Virus record (IMG/VR): IMGVR_UViG_3300009788_002550
Coordinates: 1 to 25,510 of that record
Direction: 5' to 3' (one strand)
Length of the DNA stretch: 25,510 nucleotides
From: a virus
In this document: positions 15,269 to 22,952 of the stretch, piece after piece
Numbering within the stretch: the first letter of the stretch is position 1
Layout of the letters: every line of letters begins with the position of its first letter
The notes under the pieces: generated by a model
What the model was told of the DNA's origin: nothing
Seen by the model: the letters and a program-made list of their open reading frames with translations, nothing else
Databases searched by the model: none
Position numbers and translations under genes: made by a program

Positions 15269-15742
15269 ATGACGACACGAGCAGAAGCGACCGCTGCGCC
15301 GGGTGAAGTAACCATCGGCGATAAGACATACCGTATGAGCCCGCTTACAGACCGGGACATAGGCGAGCTAGACAACTGGATACAGGCAAAGTCACTTCGC
15401 ATCGCTCGCGAAAGTATCCCGAAAGATGCGAGCACGGACGAATACAACCGGATGATTACGGCCGCGATGGTTGGCATTCAGTCTCTGACAATGTCGAGCA
15501 CGCGGGGTGCGGCTGTGATGGCTTCGGTAGATGGTTTGGCACGTGCGCTGTGGCAGGGCATTCATCCACATCACCCCGACGTAACGGTCGACGATGTGGC
15601 GTCTGCGTTATACACGGCGAAGGACATAGGCAGCGCTGCGTTTGACTTTAAACGAGTGAATCATTTTGGATCGTCAAAAAAAAAGCGTCGCCAGAAGGAC
15701 AAGAAGAGGAAGCGGAACAGAAAGAACCGACGGGCCCGGTAG
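15269..15742 (+). CDS. Tail assembly chaperone (lambda G-like, short form)
   Basis: This 157-residue protein lies between the tail tube and tape measure genes, the lambda G position. Residues 1-30 start with a beta-like EVTIGDKTYRMSPLTDRDIG segment and continue into helices (ELDNWIQAKSLRIARESIP; AAMVGIQSLTMSSTRGAAVM; DVTVDDVASALYTAKDIG). The reading ends in a very basic tail (KKKRRQKDKKRKRNRKNRRA). That tail comes from translating past a slippery A-run, so it is probably a by-product of the frameshift design. Lambda G proteins coat the tape measure during tail assembly. AGGAAAG precedes the ATG. Confidence 0.8.
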   Translation: MTTRAEATAAPGEVTIGDKTYRMSPLTDRDIGELDNWIQAKSLRIARESIPKDASTDEYNRMITAAMVGIQSLTMSSTRGAAVMASVDGLARALWQGIHPHHPDVTVDDVASALYTAKDIGSAAFDFKRVNHFGSSKKKRRQKDKKRKRNRKNRRAR

Positions 15743-15942
15743 ATGTGGGCACGCAGTACAGAGATCTTGCCGAGCGGTGTGGTTTCACGGCATCGGAAGT
15801 GGCCGACATGACACCAGCCCAGCGAGAAATGTATTACACAGGTGCGCCTTCCGGCGCGACCGAGAGCCGAGACAAGCGAACCGGAAGACCGACTGCAACA
15901 TTCCCCACACTCAATGAAGCGAGAGCATTTCTAAATGGCTAA
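15269..15942 (+). CDS. Tail assembly chaperone long form (lambda GT-like, by -1 frameshift)
   Basis: A -1 shift at the heptamer 15679-15685 (A AAA AAG) joins 139 codons of the short chaperone to an open stretch from 15685 to 15942, giving about 224 residues. The downstream part begins ASPEGQEEEAEQKEPTGPVD and continues YRDLAERCGFTASEVADMTP, then ends LNEARAFLNG. No stop lies between the slip site and the TAA at 15940-15942. The helical AERCGF--SEV segment is typical of the second chaperone domain. The long form would bind tube subunits while the short form coats the tape measure. A GTG at 15745 could start the second part alone, but no ribosome site supports that. Confidence 0.78.
15679..15685 (+). 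promoter_or_regulatory. Programmed -1 frameshift slippery heptamer A AAA AAG
   Basis: A run of nine A residues (15676-15684) followed by G supplies the canonical -1 slippery heptamer in exact phase with the chaperone frame: codons AAA at 15680-15682 and AAG at 15683-15685. After slipping, the next codon GCG starts at 15685 in the frame of the second chaperone part. I see no obvious downstream pseudoknot or strong upstream Shine-Dalgarno stimulator. Confidence 0.85.
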
Positions 15943-17707
15943 CCCAGACGTCACAATTGACCTGAAGGCGAACGACTCGAAGGCGCGCAGGATCTTGGCG
16001 CGGTTCGGTAAGTTCACCCAGGGGCTTGGACGGACGCTGGCGGGAGCATTTCGCCTAGGGCGTCAAGGCTTGGCGTCTATCGCAACCGCGGCTACGAAAG
16101 CCGCTAAGGCCCTCGCTGTTGTTGGTGCGGCGACTGTTGCGCTGGGTGGTTTCTTTCTTAAGTTATTTGCCGAGCAGGAAGATGCAGAGATCAGGCTTGC
16201 GGCAGTGATAAAAGCCACTGGTGGCGCCGCCGGTTTTACGTCAGACCAACTCAAAGAGATGGCTTCCGATCTTCAGAAGATAACGCGCGTCGGCGATGAG
16301 GTGATTCTTAATGCTCAGGCCATTCTTCTGACATTCAAAAACATCAAGGGTGACCAGTTCAGGGACGCGACGAAAGCTGCCCTTGACATGTCGGCGGTTC
16401 TTCAAAAGGAAGATCTTAACTCGGCGATACTACAGCTCGGCAAGGCCTTGAATGATCCCATTAAGGGTGTAACCGCACTAACAAGGGCCGGAGTGTCGCT
16501 AAGCGAACAACAAATTGAAATGATACAATCGTTTGTTGAGTCGAACGATATCATCAGTGCACAGAAGATTGTACTCGACGAACTGAAAGGCGAGTTTGGG
16601 GAGGTAGCGGCAGCATTGGCACGTTCGACGGGCGGGATGGTGGCTCAGTTGAGAAATCGTCTTGGCGATATTGGTGAGCAGCTAGGCAAGGCATTGGTGC
16701 CTGGACTGGAAAGAGTAATAGGGGCAGTCGATCGCGCGGCGGACACAATCGAAGAGAACCTTGACGACATCACGGCTGACATCACGGCCATGGTAAAGGG
16801 AACGATAGACGCCTTCGTGCAAATATCGCCGCACGTCGAGCTTCTTGCACGCGACCTGGCTGGATTGTTTTCCGAAGTGAATGCAGACGCGAAGGAGTTT
16901 GGTGAGAATCTTGGAATACTCGACAAGTTCTTAGGGCAGATAGGCGACGTCGTCCATACTGTCGGCCTTGGATTCAAGGCACTTCAGCGCGACATGGACG
17001 CAACGGTACTGGCTACGGTACGGGCAGCGCTGGCTGTGGCTGAGCTGTCGCAGGCGACATCTGACTTCATTCCGGCAGCGGCAGCAGTAGAAGGGATACA
17101 GAGAATACTCGGCCTACCTACAATCGACGACACAGTGGCGTTCTTGAAAGAGTTCGAGGACGAGATAACCAAGACCGCCGACAAATCAAAGAAGGCTTTC
17201 GATGAGGCCTTTCTAGGCAAGACGTTCTCAGAGCGGGTCGATGCACTCAGGAAGAAACTACAAGCCGACGCCGATAAAGCGAAAGCTGATGCTGAAGACT
17301 TCATACCGGAGCCGACTGGCCCGCCTGAATTCTTGGAGCAGTCGACGGGCCTCAAGGACGCCGGCTTGGCGGTAGCCAAGGCCCTTGGACTGTCGCTATT
17401 GGAATCGGGCACTTCCGTTGCCGAAGGGTTCAAGGCGGCAGGTATAGCCGCTGCCGATGCTGCCGAAGAAACGATAAGCAAGATCAAACCGCCCGAGACG
17501 CCGGGCTTCACTGCCGCATTCGAGGGCCTGCAATCCCTGGCGCGTCGGATCGACCTGGCTGGAGCTTCCGTTAGTCCCGAGGAACGCACAGCCAAGGCTG
17601 CCGAGAAGGGCGCGGCGGAGGGTAAGCGCACTGCTGACGGGGTCGGGAAACTTGTCGAGTTGGTCACGAAGGGTGCCGGAGAAGTCGTCGCCGTCTTTGG
17701 CACATAG
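15935..17707 (+). CDS. Tail tape measure protein
   Basis: This 590-residue protein directly follows the chaperone pair, overlapping the end of the long form by 8 bases. It is Ala/Lys-rich and helical. Residues about 45-80 are a hydrophobic stretch (ALAVVGAATVALGGFFLKLF), typical of the membrane-interacting part of tape measures. Residues about 95-260 match prophage tail-length proteins: VIKATGGAAGFTSDQLKEMA, ILLTFKNIKGDQFRDATKAA, and AILQLGKALNDPIKGVTALT with RAGVSLSEQQ. The rest is coiled-coil-like. By the usual 0.15 nm per residue rule the tail would be roughly 85-90 nm long. The protein fixes tail length and is ejected with DNA. Confidence 0.9.
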   Translation: MANPDVTIDLKANDSKARRILARFGKFTQGLGRTLAGAFRLGRQGLASIATAATKAAKALAVVGAATVALGGFFLKLFAEQEDAEIRLAAVIKATGGAAGFTSDQLKEMASDLQKITRVGDEVILNAQAILLTFKNIKGDQFRDATKAALDMSAVLQKEDLNSAILQLGKALNDPIKGVTALTRAGVSLSEQQIEMIQSFVESNDIISAQKIVLDELKGEFGEVAAALARSTGGMVAQLRNRLGDIGEQLGKALVPGLERVIGAVDRAADTIEENLDDITADITAMVKGTIDAFVQISPHVELLARDLAGLFSEVNADAKEFGENLGILDKFLGQIGDVVHTVGLGFKALQRDMDATVLATVRAALAVAELSQATSDFIPAAAAVEGIQRILGLPTIDDTVAFLKEFEDEITKTADKSKKAFDEAFLGKTFSERVDALRKKLQADADKAKADAEDFIPEPTGPPEFLEQSTGLKDAGLAVAKALGLSLLESGTSVAEGFKAAGIAAADAAEETISKIKPPETPGFTAAFEGLQSLARRIDLAGASVSPEERTAKAAEKGAAEGKRTADGVGKLVELVTKGAGEVVAVFGT

Positions 17708-17718
17708 AGGAGAATCAA

Positions 17719-18513
17719 TTGCCAGTTGCCTACACAGAAGAAGCCGGATCACCCCGGGAAAACTACAACCCTAGTTTCACCGCCAGCCGCGTGTTGCGCT
17801 GTGATTGGGGCGATCGACATGTTCTCGTTGACGAACTCGTGGGAGGTGATGCCGGGCAGGGATTGCTATACGAGCCTGCCCCGGCAACGCTGGGCCGTGC
17901 CCTGTCTGCAAGCATTGAACCAGCGCCAGGCCAGCAGGCTCCTTTCTCTTCTACCGTCGCCGGATACGAAAAAGCACTCGTCATAATCAACTACGGTTTC
18001 GGAAAGGGGGAATCGGTAAACCTTGTGAGTGAGTCGCTGGAGCCAACAGCCGAGTTCATGACCGAGGACAACCGGTTGTATCAGTGGGACACGCACGTCC
18101 GCGATGACACCCTGACGCTGAAGGAAGACGAGGCGCCAGGTCGCCTTGTCATCGGGCTGGATTACGTCCTGACGCGGTATCAAGTGCCGCTGGTGCCTTT
18201 GGCGATTACCACGTTACCGGGCAGTGTGAACGACGCAACGGTGACCTCGTCCACACTACTGATATCCACGGGCCCGAATGTGTTCATGAGCTTCGCGGCC
18301 GAGACCTTACTTTTTCAGGCGCCGGTCATGGATCGAACAATACAGACGGACAACGCGACTACCTGGACACTGCGATACCGGTTGTCGTTTCGTAAACCAG
18401 GATGGAATAAATACTGGCGGTCGTCGACGCAGGACTACGAGACAATCTACAAGATCGGCGTGGGGGCGTACGTCTCATACCCGCTTGCATCATTCGCCGG
18501 AATACTGCCGTGA
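17719..18513 (+). CDS. Distal tail / baseplate protein of unknown family, TTG start
   Basis: This 264-residue protein lies directly after the tape measure gene, the usual place for distal tail (Dit-like) or tail tip proteins. A TTG start at 17719 has a strong GAGGAG (17707-17712) 6 bases ahead, and no ATG nearby competes. The protein is beta-rich with many aromatic and charged strands (SRVLRCDWGDRHVLVDELVG; KALVIINYGFGK; RYQVPLVPLAITTLPG; TTWTLRYRLSFRKPGWNKYW). The ending ASFAGILP overlaps the next gene by 4 bases. No enzyme motif is visible. A structural adapter role is inferred from place and beta character. Confidence 0.65.
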   Translation: MPVAYTEEAGSPRENYNPSFTASRVLRCDWGDRHVLVDELVGGDAGQGLLYEPAPATLGRALSASIEPAPGQQAPFSSTVAGYEKALVIINYGFGKGESVNLVSESLEPTAEFMTEDNRLYQWDTHVRDDTLTLKEDEAPGRLVIGLDYVLTRYQVPLVPLAITTLPGSVNDATVTSSTLLISTGPNVFMSFAAETLLFQAPVMDRTIQTDNATTWTLRYRLSFRKPGWNKYWRSSTQDYETIYKIGVGAYVSYPLASFAGILP

Positions 18514-20693
18514 CCCGCGATCTAATCCAAAAAGCCAGGCCGGGCGCGCCGATCTCTGCTGAGCAGTACAACCGGCTCGTAGACCAGGCCAACAAGGAAA
18601 CTACCGGGGCGGCGCAGTTCAACGGCGGTAGCGGAACGTTCTCTCGTGGCCGTCGCAATCGCGTGTACCGGTGGGAGTGGGCCAAGCTGGACGCCGACTT
18701 GGAGGGCGGCGTTGAAAGCGGCCCTGGTACTCTCTTCTCCGTAACCGCTTCTATTTGGCGTCAGCTCACGGACAATACCGCTTTCTTCGATACGGGAATC
18801 GACGAAGAGAAGGTATACGCCCCACCTGACCTAGCTTCAGGTGAGACAATAGAGGCTGGCGAGTTCGTCCGCATTGCACAGTTTACCGATGCGCCCGACA
18901 ACCGATGGTATGTTGTTCAGCCGGCCGAGTCCGATCCACTGCGATGGTGTAAGGCACTGAGCAATTGGGATGCGACAGACCCCGACAATCCTGTTGTGTC
19001 GTGTCGACATTCGGATAGGGCTGGTGTCATTGATGACGCGGGCGAGACACCATTCGACGTCCAGCTACCAATCAAGCGAGTGGATGGCGTGACGAATGCG
19101 CCACTTGACCCGTCGGTGTACACTGATGATGTCATCTCATATCAAGTGGACGAGGACGACGACAAAATATGTCAGTCGCCATACCTGTGGTCGTTCATTG
19201 GGCAGATCATCGAGTATGGCAGTGTGGCCCAGGCCGGAAAAATCCCTAAAGGCTGGGAGGACCTGACCGGTGGTGTCGGCCGAGTTGCGTTACAACTAGA
19301 CAGCGGTGGCGAAACAAACGAGCGGACGATAGGCGGAACCGGTGGGTTCACATTGCATGGGGCGCTTGAGAACGATCACGACGATCATGATGGTTTCGGT
19401 ACCCATACGATAGCTGACCACGGATCCCATACTATTCTGAACCATGGTAGCCATTCGATTGATTTCCATAGCGCCCACACGATAAGTAATCACGGTACCC
19501 ACACGATCGGCGATCATGGCAGCCATATGATAGCTGACCACGGCGCCCACACGATTAGCGATCACGGCAGTCACACGATTCTCGACCACGGCGCCCACAC
19601 GATTAGCGACCACGGCGCCCACACGATTAGCGACCACGGCGCCCACACGATTAGCGACCACGGCGCCCACACGATTCTCGATCACGGCAGTCACACGATT
19701 CTCGATCACGGGACGCACGGCATCGGGGGCCATGACGCCCACACGATCAGTAATCATGGCGCCCATACGATTAGCGATCATGGCGCCCACACGATTGGTG
19801 ACCATGACAACCATCCCGACCACGATCACCACCCCAGCGCAGAAACCCCCGTTGTCGATCAGGTGGCGGGAGTAACCGACGGCACTGCCACAACGGGAGC
19901 GGCAAGTGCAGGCACCCCACATACACACGACTTTACTGTAGCCTCGACGGAAGCATGGTTCTCCCCGGATGAATCGAGTGGAGCCACGACTATCGGACTC
20001 GGAACGGGTAGCTCTGGACTCTTTACTCACTCCGTTCACACTGGCACGGCGATCACCGATACTTACGTTCACGCCGGCACAGCCATCACGGATACTTACA
20101 TTCACGCATCCGGGGCTGGCCAAGGTCTGGGGCATGACGCACACGGCGGCACGGCGATCACTGATGCTTACGTTCACGCCGGCACAGCGATCACAGATTT
20201 GCATATTCACGCCGGAACGGCGATCACCGATGAGTATATTCACGCCGGAACGGCGATCACGGATACTTACATTCACGCCGGCACGGCGATCACAGATACT
20301 TATATTCACGCTGGGACAGCGATCACAGATTTGCATGTTCACGCAGGCACGGCGATCACGGATTTGCATGTTCACGCCGGCACGGCGATCACGGATACTT
20401 ATGCCCACAGTGAGGGGGCTGGCATGGGATTGGAACATGGCAACCACGACGGAACAGCGATCACGGATACTTACATTCACTCGTCAGGTGCTGGCCAAGG
20501 TCTGGGGCATGACGCACACGGCGGCACGGCGATCACTGACCAATATGTTCATTCTGGGACAGCGATCACAGATTTGCATATTCACGGCCCTGGGGCCGGC
20601 ATCGGCTTGGGACACACCGGGGTAGGAACGCACTCCACAACGGACAACAGGCAAAAGTTCCTTGTTGTCAAAAGAATCATCAGGACATCATGA
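18510..20693 (+). CDS. Histidine-rich repetitive tail fibre protein
   Basis: This 727-residue protein starts at a GTG overlapping the previous stop (GTGA). Residues 1-285 are non-repetitive and beta-rich and probably attach to the tail. Residues about 297-433 hold 17 copies of an 8-residue unit, consensus AHTISDHG. Residues about 510-693 hold 13 copies of an 11-residue unit, consensus HAGTAITDTYI, interrupted by four longer GAGQGLGHDAHG-like inserts. Between them is a short non-repeat stretch. The regular His spacing (3 and 5 residues) is like the metal-binding His of some phage fibre shafts and spikes, so a metal-stabilised trimer is plausible. The gene lies after the distal tail gene and before two glycosyltransferase-like genes. 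The last 18 residues are non-repetitive and basic. Confidence 0.75.
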   Translation: MTRDLIQKARPGAPISAEQYNRLVDQANKETTGAAQFNGGSGTFSRGRRNRVYRWEWAKLDADLEGGVESGPGTLFSVTASIWRQLTDNTAFFDTGIDEEKVYAPPDLASGETIEAGEFVRIAQFTDAPDNRWYVVQPAESDPLRWCKALSNWDATDPDNPVVSCRHSDRAGVIDDAGETPFDVQLPIKRVDGVTNAPLDPSVYTDDVISYQVDEDDDKICQSPYLWSFIGQIIEYGSVAQAGKIPKGWEDLTGGVGRVALQLDSGGETNERTIGGTGGFTLHGALENDHDDHDGFGTHTIADHGSHTILNHGSHSIDFHSAHTISNHGTHTIGDHGSHMIADHGAHTISDHGSHTILDHGAHTISDHGAHTISDHGAHTISDHGAHTILDHGSHTILDHGTHGIGGHDAHTISNHGAHTISDHGAHTIGDHDNHPDHDHHPSAETPVVDQVAGVTDGTATTGAASAGTPHTHDFTVASTEAWFSPDESSGATTIGLGTGSSGLFTHSVHTGTAITDTYVHAGTAITDTYIHASGAGQGLGHDAHGGTAITDAYVHAGTAITDLHIHAGTAITDEYIHAGTAITDTYIHAGTAITDTYIHAGTAITDLHVHAGTAITDLHVHAGTAITDTYAHSEGAGMGLEHGNHDGTAITDTYIHSSGAGQGLGHDAHGGTAITDQYVHSGTAITDLHIHGPGAGIGLGHTGVGTHSTTDNRQKFLVVKRIIRTS
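19399..19811 (+). repeat. 24-bp coding tandem repeats (8-residue His units)
   Basis: Seventeen in-frame units of 24 bases encode variants of AHTISDHG. Three units in the middle (about 19590-19661) are identical at the DNA level, while the outer ones have diverged. The mix of exact and decayed units points to recent expansion by slippage or unequal recombination. Confidence 0.85.
20035..20588 (+). repeat. 33-bp coding repeats (11-residue GTAITD units)
   Basis: Thirteen in-frame units of about 33 bases encode variants of HAGTAITDTYI or HAGTAITDLHV, with four longer inserts encoding GAG-GL-H. A 50-base stretch at 20115-20164 recurs exactly at 20490-20539, so one block of the array was copied as a whole, 375 bases apart. 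Confidence 0.85.
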
Positions 20694-20703
20694 CGGGTGG
20701 GAC

Positions 20704-21405
20704 ATGCAGTGGAGCTATGGGGTACTAACAGTGCCCTCCAGGAAAGACGGGCTCTTTCCCGACACCGTAGCCAGTCTGTCGGCGGCCGGGTTTCCTAACC
20801 CTAGGCTGTTTATCGACGGTGCTGAAGACGGACGCGAGTACAGCCACATTGGCAGCCCCGCGTCAATTACGTGTCACAGTCCGGCAGTGGGCATCTTTAG
20901 CAATTGGCTGCTGGCGTTGTGGGAGTTGTTCTATCAGTCGCCTCACGCAGATCGATACGTGCTGTTTGAAGATGACATTATTGCCTGCAAGAATCTTCGG
21001 CAGTACCTAGAACTAACTGGGTATCCTCTTCGTGGCTTCTGCAACCTCTACACCTGGCCGCAGAATGAGATGTTGTTTTCCAAACATCGCGGAACGGAGA
21101 AGGGCTGGTGTCCTTCCCTTCAGCGAGGGCAAGGGGCGGTAGCCTTGATGTTTGACAACTACACTGCCTCGGCAATACTGACGAACCATCAATTCATCGA
21201 GCAGGCCAAAGGCACAGACGATGAACGTATCTGCATTGACGGTGGGATTATGGTGACGATGAAAAACATGGGCTGGAAGGAGTACGTTCACAGTCCGTCC
21301 CTAGTGCAGCACGTGGGAATGACGAGCGTGCTTGGGCATGATCCGTTTCCGCAGTCAACGTCTTTCCCCGGCGATGAATTCGATGCACTGGAGCTAGTAG
21401 GATGA
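20704..21405 (+). CDS. Glycosyltransferase-like protein 1
   Basis: This 233-residue protein, from the ATG at 20704, has features of a GT-A type glycosyltransferase: an early YGVLTVPSRKDGLFPDTVAS segment, RYVLFEDDIIA near residues 84-94 where EDD can serve as the DXD metal motif, a GQGAVALMF strand near 142-150, and DGGIMVTMKNMGW near 179-191 followed by SLVQHVGMTSVLGH near 199-212. The last motif resembles the C-terminal His segment of enzymes such as the LPS GT25/GT54 type. The frame is open to a TTG at 20662, but ATG 20704 avoids overlapping the fibre gene and has GGTGGG ahead. Its substrate is unknown. Its stop overlaps the next start (ATGA), so the pair is coupled. Confidence 0.7.
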   Translation: MQWSYGVLTVPSRKDGLFPDTVASLSAAGFPNPRLFIDGAEDGREYSHIGSPASITCHSPAVGIFSNWLLALWELFYQSPHADRYVLFEDDIIACKNLRQYLELTGYPLRGFCNLYTWPQNEMLFSKHRGTEKGWCPSLQRGQGAVALMFDNYTASAILTNHQFIEQAKGTDDERICIDGGIMVTMKNMGWKEYVHSPSLVQHVGMTSVLGHDPFPQSTSFPGDEFDALELVG

Positions 21406-22379
21406 AATGTTCGATTTGTATGGCCACTCACAACAAGGCAGAGATATTGCCATTGGTGTTCGAGAGCATACTCAAGCAATCGCCCCCATTTGAATGGGAA
21501 CTTGTCGTCGTCGATGACAGCAGCATTGACGACACTCCGCAGGTGTGCGGCGCGTATCCTAAGGTGAGGTATCATCGGATCGACAGAGGTGAGGGCTTTC
21601 ACAATCCGGCGATTCCGCGAAACCTTTCATACAAATTGGCAAGTGGGGATGTGTTGATCTGTCAGTCCGATGATGTGGTACATGTCTCCCTGAACGTTAT
21701 CGAGTCACTTGCCACGGGGCTCAAGCCGGGAACCTTTTCTATTGCCGACGTGTGGAATACAGACCCCGAAGGCAATCGCAAACCCCTACGGGAATGGCCG
21801 TCGATAACTCAATTGACCGGCCCTGGTTTTCCGCGACCGTTCTTTTTCCTTGGTTCCATCTTGCGCAGTCACATGTATGAAGCAGGCGGCAACGACGAAC
21901 TCTATACCGGGTACGGTTGCGAGGACGACGCTTTCGCGGCGTCCCTTATTCATGGGTTGGGATTGAACCCGAGGTATGTTGACGTACTCGGGCGCCATCT
22001 CGACCATTCGCGACCAGCTAACCTCAGTGAGATGACCCAGCACAGCGAGGCTCGCTTGGCCGAAAGAAAGCGTGCCTGTGTTGCCGGCGAACAGTCCTGG
22101 CTGTCCCCTGATCCGGGCTGGGAATACGTTGCAGGGCAGCCGCTAATGACGCCGATCGATCCCCGGGCGTACCTTGAATCGGCATCGGCCTCTGGTGGCC
22201 TCTCTAACGTCACGCCAGACGACACGGCCGACGTATCGAATGTTGCGTCGAATGCCCCTAACTGGTCAACCAGGCATGCACGGAGCTATTTCATGCCCTT
22301 GGCGAGTGCGGGGCGAAGGCCAGGCGGTTCCACGTCCGCCGATTACTCGGGCGTTGGCCTCCGTGCGAGCGGATGCTAA
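21402..22379 (+). CDS. Glycosyltransferase family 2-like protein
   Basis: This 325-residue protein has a clear GT2 fold. It opens CSICMATHNKAEILPLVFES, then ELVVVDDSSIDDT near residues 33-45 (nucleotide-binding Asp), NPAIPRNLSYKLASGDVLIC near 68-87, and QSDD near 88-91 as the DXD metal motif. GYGCEDDAFA near 170-179 fits the catalytic base (ED) of GT2 enzymes. HLDHSR follows near 199-204. From about 225 the sequence becomes simple in composition (Ser/Ala/Arg-rich), perhaps a disordered tail or decayed end. The ATG overlaps the stop of the first glycosyltransferase. It likely modifies virion fibre, host surface sugar or another acceptor. Confidence 0.85.
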   Translation: MKCSICMATHNKAEILPLVFESILKQSPPFEWELVVVDDSSIDDTPQVCGAYPKVRYHRIDRGEGFHNPAIPRNLSYKLASGDVLICQSDDVVHVSLNVIESLATGLKPGTFSIADVWNTDPEGNRKPLREWPSITQLTGPGFPRPFFFLGSILRSHMYEAGGNDELYTGYGCEDDAFAASLIHGLGLNPRYVDVLGRHLDHSRPANLSEMTQHSEARLAERKRACVAGEQSWLSPDPGWEYVAGQPLMTPIDPRAYLESASASGGLSNVTPDDTADVSNVASNAPNWSTRHARSYFMPLASAGRRPGGSTSADYSGVGLRASGC

Positions 22380-22440
22380 TCCCTGCCTGATCTTGATTCA
22401 ATACCCTTCCTCTGGGGTAGCCGAAAAGTATTTCGGAATT

Positions 22441-22456
22441 CTCGTAAAATAACGAG
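22441..22456 (+). promoter_or_regulatory. Palindromic operator-like site O1
   Basis: CTCGTAAAATAACGAG is an imperfect palindrome with CTCGT and ACGAG ends. It lies 33 bases centre to centre upstream of O2, close to three helical turns, consistent with cooperative repressor binding on one face of the DNA. It also forms half of a longer inverted repeat (22447-22459 with 22471-22483). Confidence 0.55.
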
Positions 22457-22464
22457 GATGGCTA

Positions 22465-22492
22465 TTGACAATCCTCGTTATTTAACGAGAAT
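22465..22492 (+). promoter_or_regulatory. Predicted promoter for the small-gene/XRE operon
   Basis: TTGACA at 22465-22470 is a perfect -35 hexamer. GAGAAT at 22487-22492, after a 16-base spacer, is a 4-of-6 match to the -10 hexamer. The palindromic site O2 lies in the spacer, so a bound repressor would block polymerase. The first gene downstream starts at 22543 with a ribosome site. Confidence 0.55.
22474..22489 (+). promoter_or_regulatory. Palindromic operator-like site O2
   Basis: CTCGTTATTTAACGAG is a perfect 7-bp palindrome around a TT centre. It shares CTCGT--TAACGAG with O1 and overlaps the promoter spacer and first bases of the -10 region, as in autoregulated repressor genes. The HTH gene two ORFs downstream is the natural candidate ligand. 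Confidence 0.6.
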
Positions 22493-22542
22493 GGTAATTA
22501 GTGAGTGGGAAACAACAGCAACGCAAACAAGGAGACGAGACG

Positions 22543-22716
22543 ATGAACGCACACGAAATCGAGAACGCAATTGACGACATGCTTAGCCCACAAGCGTTGG
22601 GCTACTGGAACGGAATGGAATCGCATAACGAGATTGTGATTGAGGCTCAACGGAACGGCATCGACGCGGCGATCGCACTTGTTGAGGCGCTGGCATTGCC
22701 TGAGGTAACCGCATGA
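22543..22716 (+). CDS. Small hypothetical protein upstream of an XRE regulator
   Basis: This 57-residue protein starts at ATG 22543. AAGGAG at 22529-22534 lies 8 bases ahead, which decides against the longer GTG start at 22501. The sequence is short, helical and acidic (HEIENAIDDMLSPQALGYWN, EALALPEVTA). No family is recognised. The stop overlaps the next start (ATGA at 22713), so it is translated together with the XRE protein. The pair could be an auxiliary-regulator cassette or a toxin-antitoxin-like arrangement, but nothing in the sequence specifies toxin activity. Confidence 0.55.
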   Translation: MNAHEIENAIDDMLSPQALGYWNGMESHNEIVIEAQRNGIDAAIALVEALALPEVTA

Positions 22717-22952
22717 CCAAAACACCAACGACCCCCGGTAGCCGAATCGCGGCCGCCCGGAAAAAAGCCGGCATGACCCAGCAGCAACTCGCGAGGAGAA
22801 GCGGCGTCGGCGCCACTTATATTGCGGATCTGGAGGGGGATCGGGGAAAAAACGGACCAACCGGACCGACATTGAAAAAGCTGGCGAAGGGACTCGGGTG
22901 CGAATTACTCGAGTGGCGATTCGTTTTCAAACCTACCAGCACGCGAAAATAA
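22713..22952 (+). CDS. XRE-family helix-turn-helix regulator (Cro/CI-like)
   Basis: This 79-residue protein carries a lambda-repressor type HTH: GSRIAAARKKAGMTQQQLAR, then SGVGATYIADLEG and GPTLKKLAKGLGCELLEW. The Q-Q-LA-SGV spacing is the standard XRE pattern; residues 9-65 cover the five-helix fold. The C-terminus (RFVFKPTSTRK) is short, so there is no separate oligomerisation or protease-sensitive domain. It overlaps the previous gene by 4 bases and is followed by a terminator, so the two genes form one operon behind the operator-bearing promoter, which it probably represses. A Cro-like role is inferred. Confidence 0.85.
   Translation: MTKTPTTPGSRIAAARKKAGMTQQQLARRSGVGATYIADLEGDRGKNGPTGPTLKKLAKGLGCELLEWRFVFKPTSTRK

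Noticed and set aside
16984-17718. A 244-codon reverse-strand open frame over the tape measure gene
   Set aside because: It is Ser/Ala-rich, as expected from the antisense of an Ala/Lys-rich gene, and the forward frame is a confident tape measure protein.
19296-20480. A 394-codon open frame on the reverse strand
   Set aside because: It is antisense to the His-rich fibre repeats and is kept open by the regular codon pattern of those repeats; it has no plausible start or ribosome site.
19399-20588. CRISPR-like appearance of regularly spaced repeats
   Set aside because: The repeats are contiguous, in frame and coding, with no unique spacers and no cas genes.
18510-22379. A diversity-generating retroelement acting on the fibre
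   Set aside because: No reverse transcriptase and no near-identical template and variable repeat pair with A-specific changes were seen; the repeats are short tandem ones.
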